Part shown: piece by piece, positions 29,141 to 37,065 of the stretch
Position numbering within the stretch: position 1 is the first letter of the stretch
Layout of the letters: the number at the start of each line of letters is the position of its first letter
Assembly: GCF_031450785.1 (NCBI RefSeq)
Contig: NZ_JARTWB010000002.1
Location: 1,550,001-1,614,000 of the forward strand
Reading direction: 5' to 3'
Source: Caballeronia sp. LZ062
Lineage (GTDB): Bacteria > Pseudomonadota > Gammaproteobacteria > Burkholderiales > Burkholderiaceae
DNA: 64,000 bases
The notes under the pieces: generated by a model
Seen by the model: only the letters and a program-made list of their open reading frames with translations
Databases searched by the model: none
Told to the model about the DNA's origin: nothing
Position numbers and translations under genes: made by a program

Positions 29141-29614
29141 TCAGGCGTCGGCGGCGGGCCGCACCGGCAGCGCCGTCGAGTACTTGATCTGCTCCATCGC
29201 GAAGCTGGAACTGACGTCGTAGAGCGGCACCGCGCGAATGAGCTGCTTGTAGACGCGGTCGTAGTCGTCGATGTCGGACACCACGACGCGCAGCAGATAG
29301 TCGGTCTCGCCGCTCATCCGGTAGACCTCGACCACTTCCGGAATGTCGCGCACGGCGCGCGTGAACTCGTCGGCCCAGCTTTGCGTGTGCTGATTCGTGC
29401 GCACCGCCACGAAAACCGTAGTGCCGACGCCGAGTTTCTTCGGATCACAAAGCGCCACTTGCGCGCGAATCACGCCGGTTTCCTTGAGCCGCTGCACACG
29501 CTTCCAGCACGGCGTTTGCGACAGATTCACCCGCGAAGCCAGCTCGGCGATAGGCATTGTCACGTCGCTTTGCAGGAGTTCCAAGAGCTTGCGGTCGATG
29601 AGGTCCATTCCCAT
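29141..29614 (-). CDS. Lrp/AsnC-family transcriptional regulator
   Basis: The 157-residue product starts MGMDLIDRKLLELLQSD, a typical AsnC-type helix-turn-helix (residues 4-55, with SRVNLSQTPCWKRVQRL as recognition region), followed by an RAM ligand-binding domain (EVVEVYRMSGETDYLLRVVV). An internal ATG two codons later is possible. The gene is divergent from the thiol dioxygenase at 29734 with 119 bp between starts, so it probably senses an amino acid, perhaps cysteine, and controls that gene; the ligand is inferred from position only. Confidence 0.9.
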   Translation of the reverse strand: MGMDLIDRKLLELLQSDVTMPIAELASRVNLSQTPCWKRVQRLKETGVIRAQVALCDPKKLGVGTTVFVAVRTNQHTQSWADEFTRAVRDIPEVVEVYRMSGETDYLLRVVVSDIDDYDRVYKQLIRAVPLYDVSSSFAMEQIKYSTALPVRPAADA

Positions 29615-29733
29615 ACTGCATCCCCGATAGGAAAATTTTCTATTTTTGCTTCTCCGAGCGGAATTATATGGAAACCATTTTCGGATGCAAGCCGGTATAA
29701 ATTCATGATCGAAATCACCGGCGCGCACGCAAC

Positions 29734-30312
29734 ATGGAACTCGAACTGGCCACCCAACGCAACATGCCATTCCCGGCTGACCCGAATGTTGCCGTCAGCC
29801 GCCTGTGTCACGAAATCAACGCCGCGCTCGATGCGGCGCAAGCCGATGGCGGCATGTCGTTCGGCATCCGCGTGCATGCGGCGCTTTCCCGCGTGATCGC
29901 CGATCCGGGGCTTTCGCGTGCCGACCAGCGCTCGGGCAGCCAGCAGGGCTACCAGCGTCATCTGCTCGCCGCCGATCCCCTCGGCCTCGGCCGTTTCGCG
30001 ATTGCCGCGCTCGTCTGGGAGCCGGGGCAGTTCAGCCCCGTCCATGCGCATCGGACCTGGTGCGGCTATGCGGTCATCGAGGGCGCGCTCGCCGAGACGC
30101 TGTATCGCTGGGACGTGGATGCGTGTCGCGCCGTCGAAACACGACGTCACTCACGCGAAGCGGGCGCGGTGTCATATGCCGATGCGGGACGCGGCGCCAT
30201 TCATCGGCTCGGCAATCTCGCGGATGCGACAGCGCGCGCCGTATCGATCCATGTCTATGGCGTGGCAAGCGAGCACATCGCCACGCACGTCAACGATCTT
30301 CTCGTCGCCTGA
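29734..30312 (+). CDS. Cysteine dioxygenase family protein (cupin thiol dioxygenase)
   Basis: The 192-residue product has the cupin iron ligands H104/H106 (PVHAHRTWCGY) and H157 (IHRLGN). C110 sits close to the position of the crosslinking Cys of mammalian CDO, and a SIHVYG segment carries the conserved His/Tyr near 173-175. Such enzymes oxidise cysteine to cysteine sulfinate; some bacterial relatives prefer 3-mercaptopropionate, which I cannot exclude. It is convergent with the MscS gene and divergent from an Lrp-type regulator that likely controls it. Confidence 0.85.
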   Translation: MELELATQRNMPFPADPNVAVSRLCHEINAALDAAQADGGMSFGIRVHAALSRVIADPGLSRADQRSGSQQGYQRHLLAADPLGLGRFAIAALVWEPGQFSPVHAHRTWCGYAVIEGALAETLYRWDVDACRAVETRRHSREAGAVSYADAGRGAIHRLGNLADATARAVSIHVYGVASEHIATHVNDLLVA

Positions 30313-30326
30313 GCAAAGCGGTCCGG

Positions 30327-32972
30327 TCAACTCTTGCCGGGCTCGGGCGCGGTCGTGATCTGCGGCGGAATCGGCACCGAAAGATCCGTGGCGGGCGGTG
30401 CCGGGCGCGGCTCGTGCGAGACATCCACGGCCTTCGCCATTGCCGCCGGCTCGGGCTCGTCGTCGGCGAGCGGCGGCGCTTCGTCGACCCAAATGCGCTT
30501 CGTCTTCGCAGCGTGGGCCGCATCGTCCGGGCTACTCACGCCGCCTTTTGACATTTGCACGTGCATTTGCGGCACCGGAATCTCCATGCCGGCTTCGTCC
30601 ATCTTGCGTTTGATGCGCAAGTTGAACGCGCGGGCGACGCTCCATTGCAAGAGCGGCCGCGTCTTGATCTGTCCTTTCACCACCATCCAGTTGGGATCGA
30701 AGCGGTCCAGCCCCCACACCTCGACGGGGCCCAGCATTTCGCGCCGGTGACGCACGTCGTCCATGAGCTCGGCGCCCACTTCGCGGATCATTTCCGTCAC
30801 CTCGTCCACGTCTGCCGAGAACGGCACGCGCACTTCGAACACCGCGTAGGCGAAATCGCGCGACAGGTTCTTCACCGTCTTGATCTGCGAGAACGGAATG
30901 GCGTGGATCGCGCCCTGCCCGTCGCGCAGACGCACCGTGCGTATCGTCAGGCTCTCGACGATGCCCGCGTGCCCGCCTTCCACCTCGATCGAATCGCCGA
31001 CCGAAATGGTGTCCTCGATGATGATGAAAAGCCCAGTGATCAGATCCGCCACCAGCGATTGCGCGCCGAAACCGACCGCGAGACCGATCACGCCTGCGCC
31101 CGCGAGCAGCGGCGTCACGTTCAGGCCAAGGTTGGCCGCCGTCACGATCCCGGCGATCAGCAACAGCATGACGAACACCACGTTGCGCACGAGCGGCAGC
31201 ATCGTGCGCGCGCGCATACTCGGGCCGCGCCCGCTGCGCCGCGCCGAATCGGGCTTGAGCGCCTCCTGAATGCCCGTGTCGATCAGAATCCACACGAGCC
31301 ACACTACGAAGAACGTCAGCACGATCATGCTGACCGCGTGCGCGATGCCGCGCGCCGTCACGCTGCGCTCGACCATGTCCGCGAGCGAAAAGCCCCAGAA
31401 ACGCGACGAGAGTTCGAGAAACCCGAGCCATATGGCGACCACGATCATCGTGCCGACGAACTTCACGAGCCGCCGCACGTACGCGGATTGCCGGCGCGGC
31501 TTGCGCGACTTCGGCCGCGTGATGCGGATGACGATGGCGGAGAGAAAGAACGCGACGACGAGCAGGCCCGCCGTGGCAATGGCCATTTGCAGCACGTTCT
31601 CGGATGTGCCGATGCCCGCGAGCGTCGCCACCACCGAAGCGGATGCCAGCAGCAAGAGCGGCAATTGCCACAGCGACGCGACGACTTCGAACGTTTCGGT
31701 CGCGGCCTTGCGCGTGTTGCGCTGCTCGTAGGTGCGGCTTCGGATCAGATGCGCGACGGGCCTCTGAAACGCCAGCGCGAAGTAAGCGGTGAGTCCGGCC
31801 GCGCCCATGTTCGCGCACGTCGAGATAAGGGCGGACAGATTCGTGCCGAGTTGCTGCGCGACATCGTAATTGGCGGCGGCATCGCCGAGCGCGCCGAACG
31901 TGCCGATGGCGAACAGGAGCCGCCGCGCGTGGAGGATGAGCACGTTGACCGCAACGCGCCGGTGCGCCGAGCCGAACAACGAGAACATGATGAGGCAGAT
32001 GGCCGAGAACACCGCGCCCGCGACGATGGCGTAAGCGGTGACCATCGCGAGCGTGCGGCCGAGCGACTGCGGCATCATGTGCACGAAGGTGAGCGCAGCG
32101 ACGAACGCGAAGACATACGGCGCCACGCGCCGCATGGTGAAGACGAACAGTTCGCGCGTCGTCGGATTCGAATGCAGGCCGGCTTCTATGCCGTAGCGCC
32201 TGTGCATGCGCCGCTGCAAGCTCACGAGCACGAAGGCGCACGCGCCCCAGCCTGCGAGCGTCGCGAAATAGTTGAAGAGCGTGTGGCCGAACGGCTCGCG
32301 GCTCTGGCTCGTGACAATGGTGAACAACTCGTTGCCCGCCGCGTTGAAGCGCCCGCCCCAATAGGCGAGCGGCGTTTTGCCGCGCTTCACGTCCGCTTCG
32401 ATGCTCGTCAGAGCCGACGCGATCGCGCCGAGCAAACCCGCGTTCTGCGCGATCGCCGCCACCACGGATGAGGCGGCGGTCGCCGTTGCGGTCGGCGGCG
32501 GCGCGGCAGCCTCCGTCGATGCCGGCTGAGCGGCCGCCGCGGTCGATGGCGCGGGCGCGGCGGCTTCGGCCGCGCGCTTGGCGTCGCGCAGCTTCTTCAG
32601 TTGCGAAACGAGCGCGCTGCGCTGGCGGTCGCTGTCGAGCGTCGAAATGACGGTGTCGAGCGAGCGCAGCATGTCGGCATCGGATGGACCGGGCGCGGAC
32701 GCACCCGACGCCGCATCCGGCGAGGACGCTGCGGGCGCGGGCGGCGGCGCGATCAATTCCTGCAGCGAAGGGAGATTGAGCGCCTGGGCGGCATGCGCCG
32801 GCGGGCTCGTCAGCGAGAAAAGCGCGGTCAGGACGAGCGTCGTCAGGAACGCTATCGCACGGATTGCCGGGATGGCCGCCGGCTGAAGGCCGCGCCGACG
32901 CGCGCGAGCGGAGATCCGGGATATCGCGACGAACGCCAGCGCGCCGCGATGCGCGAGCTTGCGTGGTTTCAT
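30327..32972 (-). CDS. Large MscS-family mechanosensitive channel (YbiO-like)
   Basis: The 881-residue product has a signal-like helix near residue 45-62, a periplasmic coiled/low-complexity region (Pro/Ala-rich, residues 65-175), about ten transmembrane helices and the MscS core. The pore-lining TM3 and beta domain read GAGVIGLAVGFGAQSLVADL, then EDTISVGDSIEVEG and IPFSQIKTVKNLSRD. A cytoplasmic C-terminal tail of about 85 residues ends in Pro-rich sequence. It is longer than MscS (286) and resembles the MscM/YbiO class. It follows a lipoprotein gene by about 100 bp on the same strand. Confidence 0.88.
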   Translation of the reverse strand: MKPRKLAHRGALAFVAISRISARARRRGLQPAAIPAIRAIAFLTTLVLTALFSLTSPPAHAAQALNLPSLQELIAPPPAPAASSPDAASGASAPGPSDADMLRSLDTVISTLDSDRQRSALVSQLKKLRDAKRAAEAAAPAPSTAAAAQPASTEAAAPPPTATATAASSVVAAIAQNAGLLGAIASALTSIEADVKRGKTPLAYWGGRFNAAGNELFTIVTSQSREPFGHTLFNYFATLAGWGACAFVLVSLQRRMHRRYGIEAGLHSNPTTRELFVFTMRRVAPYVFAFVAALTFVHMMPQSLGRTLAMVTAYAIVAGAVFSAICLIMFSLFGSAHRRVAVNVLILHARRLLFAIGTFGALGDAAANYDVAQQLGTNLSALISTCANMGAAGLTAYFALAFQRPVAHLIRSRTYEQRNTRKAATETFEVVASLWQLPLLLLASASVVATLAGIGTSENVLQMAIATAGLLVVAFFLSAIVIRITRPKSRKPRRQSAYVRRLVKFVGTMIVVAIWLGFLELSSRFWGFSLADMVERSVTARGIAHAVSMIVLTFFVVWLVWILIDTGIQEALKPDSARRSGRGPSMRARTMLPLVRNVVFVMLLLIAGIVTAANLGLNVTPLLAGAGVIGLAVGFGAQSLVADLITGLFIIIEDTISVGDSIEVEGGHAGIVESLTIRTVRLRDGQGAIHAIPFSQIKTVKNLSRDFAYAVFEVRVPFSADVDEVTEMIREVGAELMDDVRHRREMLGPVEVWGLDRFDPNWMVVKGQIKTRPLLQWSVARAFNLRIKRKMDEAGMEIPVPQMHVQMSKGGVSSPDDAAHAAKTKRIWVDEAPPLADDEPEPAAMAKAVDVSHEPRPAPPATDLSVPIPPQITTAPEPGKS

Positions 32973-33075
32973 AACGGTCTCGATTTCCGAAAGACCGCCA
33001 GTTTAGCGGCTGGCCTGCGCGCGCCGCGCATTGTCCAGGTAACCGATTGTTAAGCGCGTCATAGGAAACGCGTGC

Positions 33076-33546
33076 TTACTTGTCCATGTCGGTGCGCGTG
33101 TCGGCGGAATCGCTTGCCGAGCCCGATCCCGATGCCTGCGCACCCGACGCGCCGCCCTCTTTCGCCGACCACTGCTGCAACTTGCGGCCCGCCGTCTGCA
33201 AGCCTGCGCCGGTTGCGCTCGCGGCGTCCGCAATGGCGGCATTGGTCGCGCTCGCCGCGCTCTGCAGGTTCGCACGCGCCGACGCGGCGACGTCGCTCGC
33301 CGACAAATCCGGCATCGAGCCGGCGTGATCGAAGCTTTGCTGTGCCGACTGTTTCGCCGCATCGACCTTCTGGCCGACGTAGCTCGCCGCCTGATCGAAC
33401 TTCTGCGTCGTCTGACTGGCCAGATTGTTATAGGCGCTCGCGGCCTGACCGGCGGCGGCATCGTGCTTCTCGCATGCGGCGAGCACGCCGAGCACCGTGA
33501 GTGCGACTGCGATGCGAGCGATCGGGGTCATCGATTGGATATGCAT
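33076..33546 (-). CDS. Hypothetical Ala-rich lipoprotein
   Basis: The 156-residue product has a signal ending in lipobox LAAC followed by EKHDAAAGQ. The mature part is helical and Ala/Ser/Gln-rich (NNLASQTTQKFDQAASYVGQ, KVDAAKQSAQQSF), resembling amphipathic apolipoprotein-like repeats, and it ends in a Gly/Ser/Asp tail. GCAGGAGGCAGG precedes the ATG at 33546. Its helical character suggests membrane or peptidoglycan association, but no function is known. It lies upstream of the MscS gene and may be cotranscribed with it. Confidence 0.75.
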   Translation of the reverse strand: MHIQSMTPIARIAVALTVLGVLAACEKHDAAAGQAASAYNNLASQTTQKFDQAASYVGQKVDAAKQSAQQSFDHAGSMPDLSASDVAASARANLQSAASATNAAIADAASATGAGLQTAGRKLQQWSAKEGGASGAQASGSGSASDSADTRTDMDK

Positions 33547-33810
33547 GGTCCTGCCTCCTGCTTCTTGCGTGTTGCGGGTTACGTGATGCTTGCGTGCGCT
33601 TTCGCATCCATGAACGCGCAGCCATCATACGCCGCGCGGCGGCTCCCAAAGCTTGCATCACAAGCGAACTGCGACGACTCCAGCACGAGGCTCGCGACGT
33701 CCGCGACAGCCAATAGAAGGTTTCCTCTACATTTCGGAGAGTTCTGGTTTTGGCTTCGTCCGGGCGGGACTATAGTCGCCGCAGTCTCGCCCTCCTACCG
33801 AAGTCCCACC

Positions 33811-34119
33811 ATGATTTACATGAATCTCGCCGTCGCCCTCGTCGCAGGGTTGATGCTCTTCGAGCCGTTTACCCGCCCGCCCGTCTCCCGCTTCACCACT
33901 CACCGCATGCGCCGCATATTGGCGAAACGCTCGTACTATCAGGCGGCCGGCGCGTTCTTCGCCGCGCTCGTCGTGGCGACAAGCCAGCCTGCGCCGGAAC
34001 GCGTTTCGCCGGTTTTCGTGTTCGGCGTCGCGCTCGCGTTGCTGGCGGCGAGTCTGTATTGGATCGTGCGCGGCAAAGTGCTGCTCAGGCATCGGCGCGT
34101 CTTTACGGAACTGCATTGA
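33811..34119 (+). CDS. Small membrane protein, hypothetical
   Basis: The 102-residue product starts MIYMNLAVALVAGLMLFEPF and contains three hydrophobic segments (about 4-18, 44-58, 68-86) with a basic loop (HRMRRILAKRSYYQ). The start at 33811 is chosen over longer in-frame starts because the upstream part overlaps the lipoprotein gene on the other strand. The Shine-Dalgarno is weak. I recognise no family. It lies just before the small RNA candidate on the opposite strand. Confidence 0.65.
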   Translation: MIYMNLAVALVAGLMLFEPFTRPPVSRFTTHRMRRILAKRSYYQAAGAFFAALVVATSQPAPERVSPVFVFGVALALLAASLYWIVRGKVLLRHRRVFTELH

Positions 34120-34207
34120 ATCCCCGCACCGCTAGTCCGCTGATTTCAGTAAACGCTGCATGTGATTCAGGCGTATATTCGCCCAAAGCGAAGCAGAATC
34201 GTTGAGC

Positions 34208-34239
34208 AAAAAAAAGGCGCTACGTATCCGTAGCGCCTT
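34208..34239 (-). terminator. Strong intrinsic terminator of the small RNA
   Basis: AAGGCGCTACG / CGTAGCGCCTT pair in an 11-bp stem with a four-base loop and, on the minus strand, a run of eight T residues. The plus strand follows with only AAAA, so termination is minus-strand. Confidence 0.85.
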
Positions 34240-34342
34240 AAAAGTTCTAGCCATTCCGAGGGCCGTGCTAGAACCTGAGAGCCTGTGTTCGAAAGCTGAA
34301 GCGGAAAGCGGTCGCGCACGTCGTCCAGCCCTTTCGAAATCG
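34208..34342 (-). ncRNA. Candidate trans-acting small RNA
   Basis: A transcript of about 135 nt is predicted on the minus strand, from a near-consensus promoter (-35 TTGACT, -10 AAAAAT, 17-bp spacing) to a strong intrinsic terminator with eight T residues. Before the terminator there is a separate hairpin with an 8-bp stem (GTTCTAGC/GCTAGAAC, 34244-34274). No minus-strand gene lies upstream that could otherwise use the terminator, and no convincing ORF sits within. The layout (own promoter, single hairpin, T-rich terminator) is that of an Hfq-type sRNA. I do not recognise the family. Confidence 0.6.
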
Positions 34343-34348
34343 GGTTCC

Positions 34349-34377
34349 ATTTTTTCCGGGATCACTGCCCAAGTCAA
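34349..34377 (-). promoter_or_regulatory. Sigma-70-type promoter of the small RNA
   Basis: On the minus strand TTGACT (34377-34372) and AAAAAT (34354-34349) are separated by exactly 17 bp, matching five and four of six consensus positions. Transcription should start near 34342. Confidence 0.55.
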
Positions 34378-34547
34378 GCAAAATTTCAGCGCCCGGGCAT
34401 CTGCCCAACGGCCGGTCACAAAACAGACGCGCGTCAAAGCGCTATGGCTGGCACAGCTTATCATCGGGGCTTGCATCGCTTGCAAGCTTCAGGCATCGCC
34501 TGACTGCAATCGCCCACTCAGCATTCGAAACGACGTTTCACAAAACA

Positions 34548-35390
34548 ATGCCTACGATGAGCGACCGGTTGCCGAGCCGGGACAAATCCAGAGAAAAAGA
34601 CAGCGAAGAAGTCACGGCACTCGCGCGCGGACTCGACGTCTTGCGCCGCATTGCCGCCGCCGATGCGCCGGTGAGCAATCGCGAATTGACGGAATGGACC
34701 GGCATTCCCAAGCCGACGGTCTCGCGAATCACCGCAACGCTCGTCGGCGCCGGGCTGCTGCTGCGTCTGCCTGACAGCGAGCGTTTCGTGCTCACCGCCT
34801 CCGTGCTCGAACTCAGCAACGGCTTTCTACGCAATTTCGACATTCGCGCGCGGGCTCGTCCGTTCCTGATCGCGCTCGCTGAAACGACGGGACTGAGCGT
34901 GCATCTGGCCGTGCGCGACCGGCTCGAGATGGTGGTCATCGACGCTATCCGGCCGCGGTCCGCCGTGCTCGTTTCGCGGCTCGAAGTCGGCGGCAGGATG
35001 GACCTGAGCCGCACGGCGGTCGGGCGCGCGTATCTCTCGGTACTGTCGGACGCGGATCGCCACGCGCTGATCCGCAGCCTGCAGACCGCATCGGGCGATG
35101 ACTGGCCGACTATCTCCGACGGCTTGCAGCGCAGTCTCGAAGACGCACGCCGCCGGGGCTTCGCGATTTCGCTCGGCGAATGGCACCACGGCCTGAACGC
35201 GGTGGCGGCGGGCTTCGTCGGGCCGTCGGAAGAACGCTACTCCGTCAACTGCGGCGGCGCGGCGCACCAGTGTCCGCACGAGACGCTCATCACGACGGTC
35301 GTTCCCGCGCTGCTCGAATGCGTCGCTCACATTGCGCGGGAAATCGGCGGCACCGCAGGCGGCGCCGCGCCGTCCGGCGCAAACAAGTAG
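34548..35390 (+). CDS. IclR-family transcriptional regulator
   Basis: The 280-residue product has an N-terminal winged helix (about 20-85, ALARGLDVLRRIAA and GIPKPTVSRITATLVGAG) and the C-terminal IclR effector domain (RTAVGRAYLSVL, then GFAISLGEWHHGLNAVAAG). IclR proteins bind aromatic or short acids and control catabolic operons. Its likely target is not clear; the next plus-strand genes are mdtABC, 290 bp away. An alternative start three codons inside (34557) is possible. There is no strong Shine-Dalgarno. Confidence 0.9.
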   Translation: MPTMSDRLPSRDKSREKDSEEVTALARGLDVLRRIAAADAPVSNRELTEWTGIPKPTVSRITATLVGAGLLLRLPDSERFVLTASVLELSNGFLRNFDIRARARPFLIALAETTGLSVHLAVRDRLEMVVIDAIRPRSAVLVSRLEVGGRMDLSRTAVGRAYLSVLSDADRHALIRSLQTASGDDWPTISDGLQRSLEDARRRGFAISLGEWHHGLNAVAAGFVGPSEERYSVNCGGAAHQCPHETLITTVVPALLECVAHIAREIGGTAGGAAPSGANK

Positions 35391-35681
35391 ACTTACGCCC
35401 TCTACGACTGCCCTCACGCGCCCGTGCGGCTCGCGTGTAACACTCGTAATCATCCGAAAGAATGCCTGGTGGACGGGCATGGGCGCGGGACGTAGCATCA
35501 TGCTTCGCGCGCACCGGGGCCGCGCGGCGCTCGTGGCCGGCAGGCTGTCCAGCCTCGGCTTCGACGTCCCGAATGGACGGCTACGGCCGCCGCCACACGA
35601 CCCGGCCCCGCCGACTGCATCGCGAGATGCCGCCCATCCGCGCCCCGTACGACAGACTTGGAAAGACCCAGCCACCACACG

Positions 35682-37049
35682 ATGGACGACCGAAAGAATC
35701 CTCCCGCCGAGCCGCGCCCGACGCCCGCGCGCCCCGCCGATCCCGCTCCGCCCGTCACCGCCGCACCGGCGCGCCGCCGCAGTCTCGTGCCGCTCGTCGT
35801 GGCCGTGTTGATCGTCGCAGGGGCCGTCGCGTGGTGGCATCCGTGGAATCGCGGCGGGACAGCGGGTTCGCCGCAGCAGGCGCAACAGGGCGGACGGCGC
35901 GGCGGCGCGAATGCGATGAACCAGCCTCAGCCCGTGCATGTGGCGACCGTGTCGCAGGGCGAGATGCCGGTCGTCATCAATGCGCTCGGCACGGTCACGC
36001 CGCTCGCGAACGTAACGGTCAAGACGCAGCTCAACGGCACGCTGATGGAAGTGGCGTTTCGCGAAGGCCAGATGGTCAAGAAGGGCGATATGCTCGCGCA
36101 AATCGACCCGCGTCCTTACGAAATTTCGCTGCGTAATGCGCAGGGCACGCTGGCCCGCGACCAAGCGCTGCTGCAAACCGCGCGGCTCGACTTGCAGCGG
36201 TATCAGACGCTGCTTTCGCAGGACTCCATCGCGAAGCAGCAGGTGGATACGCAGGCGTCGCTCGTCAAGCAATACGAAGGCGCGGTCAAATCCGATCAGG
36301 CCAACGTCGATACGTACAAGCTCGACCTCGCCTACGCGCGCATCACCGCGCCCGTGTCCGGGCGTGTGGGCTTGCGTCAGGTCGATCCGGGCAACTACGT
36401 GACGACGGGCGACACCAACGGCGTCGTCGTCATCACGCAGCTGCAGCCGATCAGCGTGATCTTCACGACCTCCGAAGACAATCTCGCGGCGATCATGAAA
36501 CCGCTGCGCGCGGGCGTGAAAATGTCGGCGACGGCGTATGACCGCGCGAACACCACCGCGCTCGAATCCGGCTATCTGGAAACGGTCGACAACCAGATCG
36601 ACACCGCAACGGGCACGGTCAAGCTGCGCGCCACTTTCGACAACAAGGAAAGCCGGCTCTTCCCGAATCAGTTCGTGAACACGAAGCTGCTCGTCGACGT
36701 CATTAAGAACGCGGTCATCGTGCCGACGTCGGCAGTGCTTAACGGGTCATCGGGTTCGTTCGTGTACGTCGTGAAACCGGACAACACGGTGACGGTGCGC
36801 AATGTGAAAACCGGCCCGGTGGATGGCGAGCGCACGAGCATCAAGTCCGGCCTGCAAGCGGGCGAGCGCGTGGTCATCGACGGCTCTGACCGCCTGAAAG
36901 AAGGCGCGAAGATCACGATTCCGGCCGAACGCGCGAAGGGGGCGTCGGGGGCTTCCGGTGCGTCGGCCGCGTCGGGTGCAGCGGCGGCCTCAGGTGCATC
37001 GGGTGCGCAGCACGGCGGGCATCGTCACCGTCAGCAACAGCAGCAGTGA
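35682..37049 (+). CDS. mdtA: RND efflux periplasmic adaptor MdtA
   Basis: The 455-residue product starts at ATG 35682 (MDDRKNPPAEPRP). A helix (LVPLVVAVLIVAGAVAWW) anchors it to the inner membrane. It has the adaptor order: lipoyl half (VTVKTQLNGTLMEVAFREG), alpha hairpin (ARDQALLQTARLDLQRYQTL), second lipoyl half (ARITAPVSGRVGLRQVDPGN) and a beta-barrel. The C-terminus ends in an Ala/Gly/Ser-rich and Gln/His tail (AQHGGHRHRQQQQQ) that is unusual. First gene of an mdtABC operon. Confidence 0.94.
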   Translation: MDDRKNPPAEPRPTPARPADPAPPVTAAPARRRSLVPLVVAVLIVAGAVAWWHPWNRGGTAGSPQQAQQGGRRGGANAMNQPQPVHVATVSQGEMPVVINALGTVTPLANVTVKTQLNGTLMEVAFREGQMVKKGDMLAQIDPRPYEISLRNAQGTLARDQALLQTARLDLQRYQTLLSQDSIAKQQVDTQASLVKQYEGAVKSDQANVDTYKLDLAYARITAPVSGRVGLRQVDPGNYVTTGDTNGVVVITQLQPISVIFTTSEDNLAAIMKPLRAGVKMSATAYDRANTTALESGYLETVDNQIDTATGTVKLRATFDNKESRLFPNQFVNTKLLVDVIKNAVIVPTSAVLNGSSGSFVYVVKPDNTVTVRNVKTGPVDGERTSIKSGLQAGERVVIDGSDRLKEGAKITIPAERAKGASGASGASAASGAAAASGASGAQHGGHRHRQQQQQ

Positions 37050-37065
37050 TCTTTAAGCCTCGCGC

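Noticed and set aside
34132..34485. 117-codon minus-strand frame over the small RNA locus
   Set aside because: It has no Shine-Dalgarno or recognisable domain, runs through both the promoter and the terminator hairpin, and reads like random translation.
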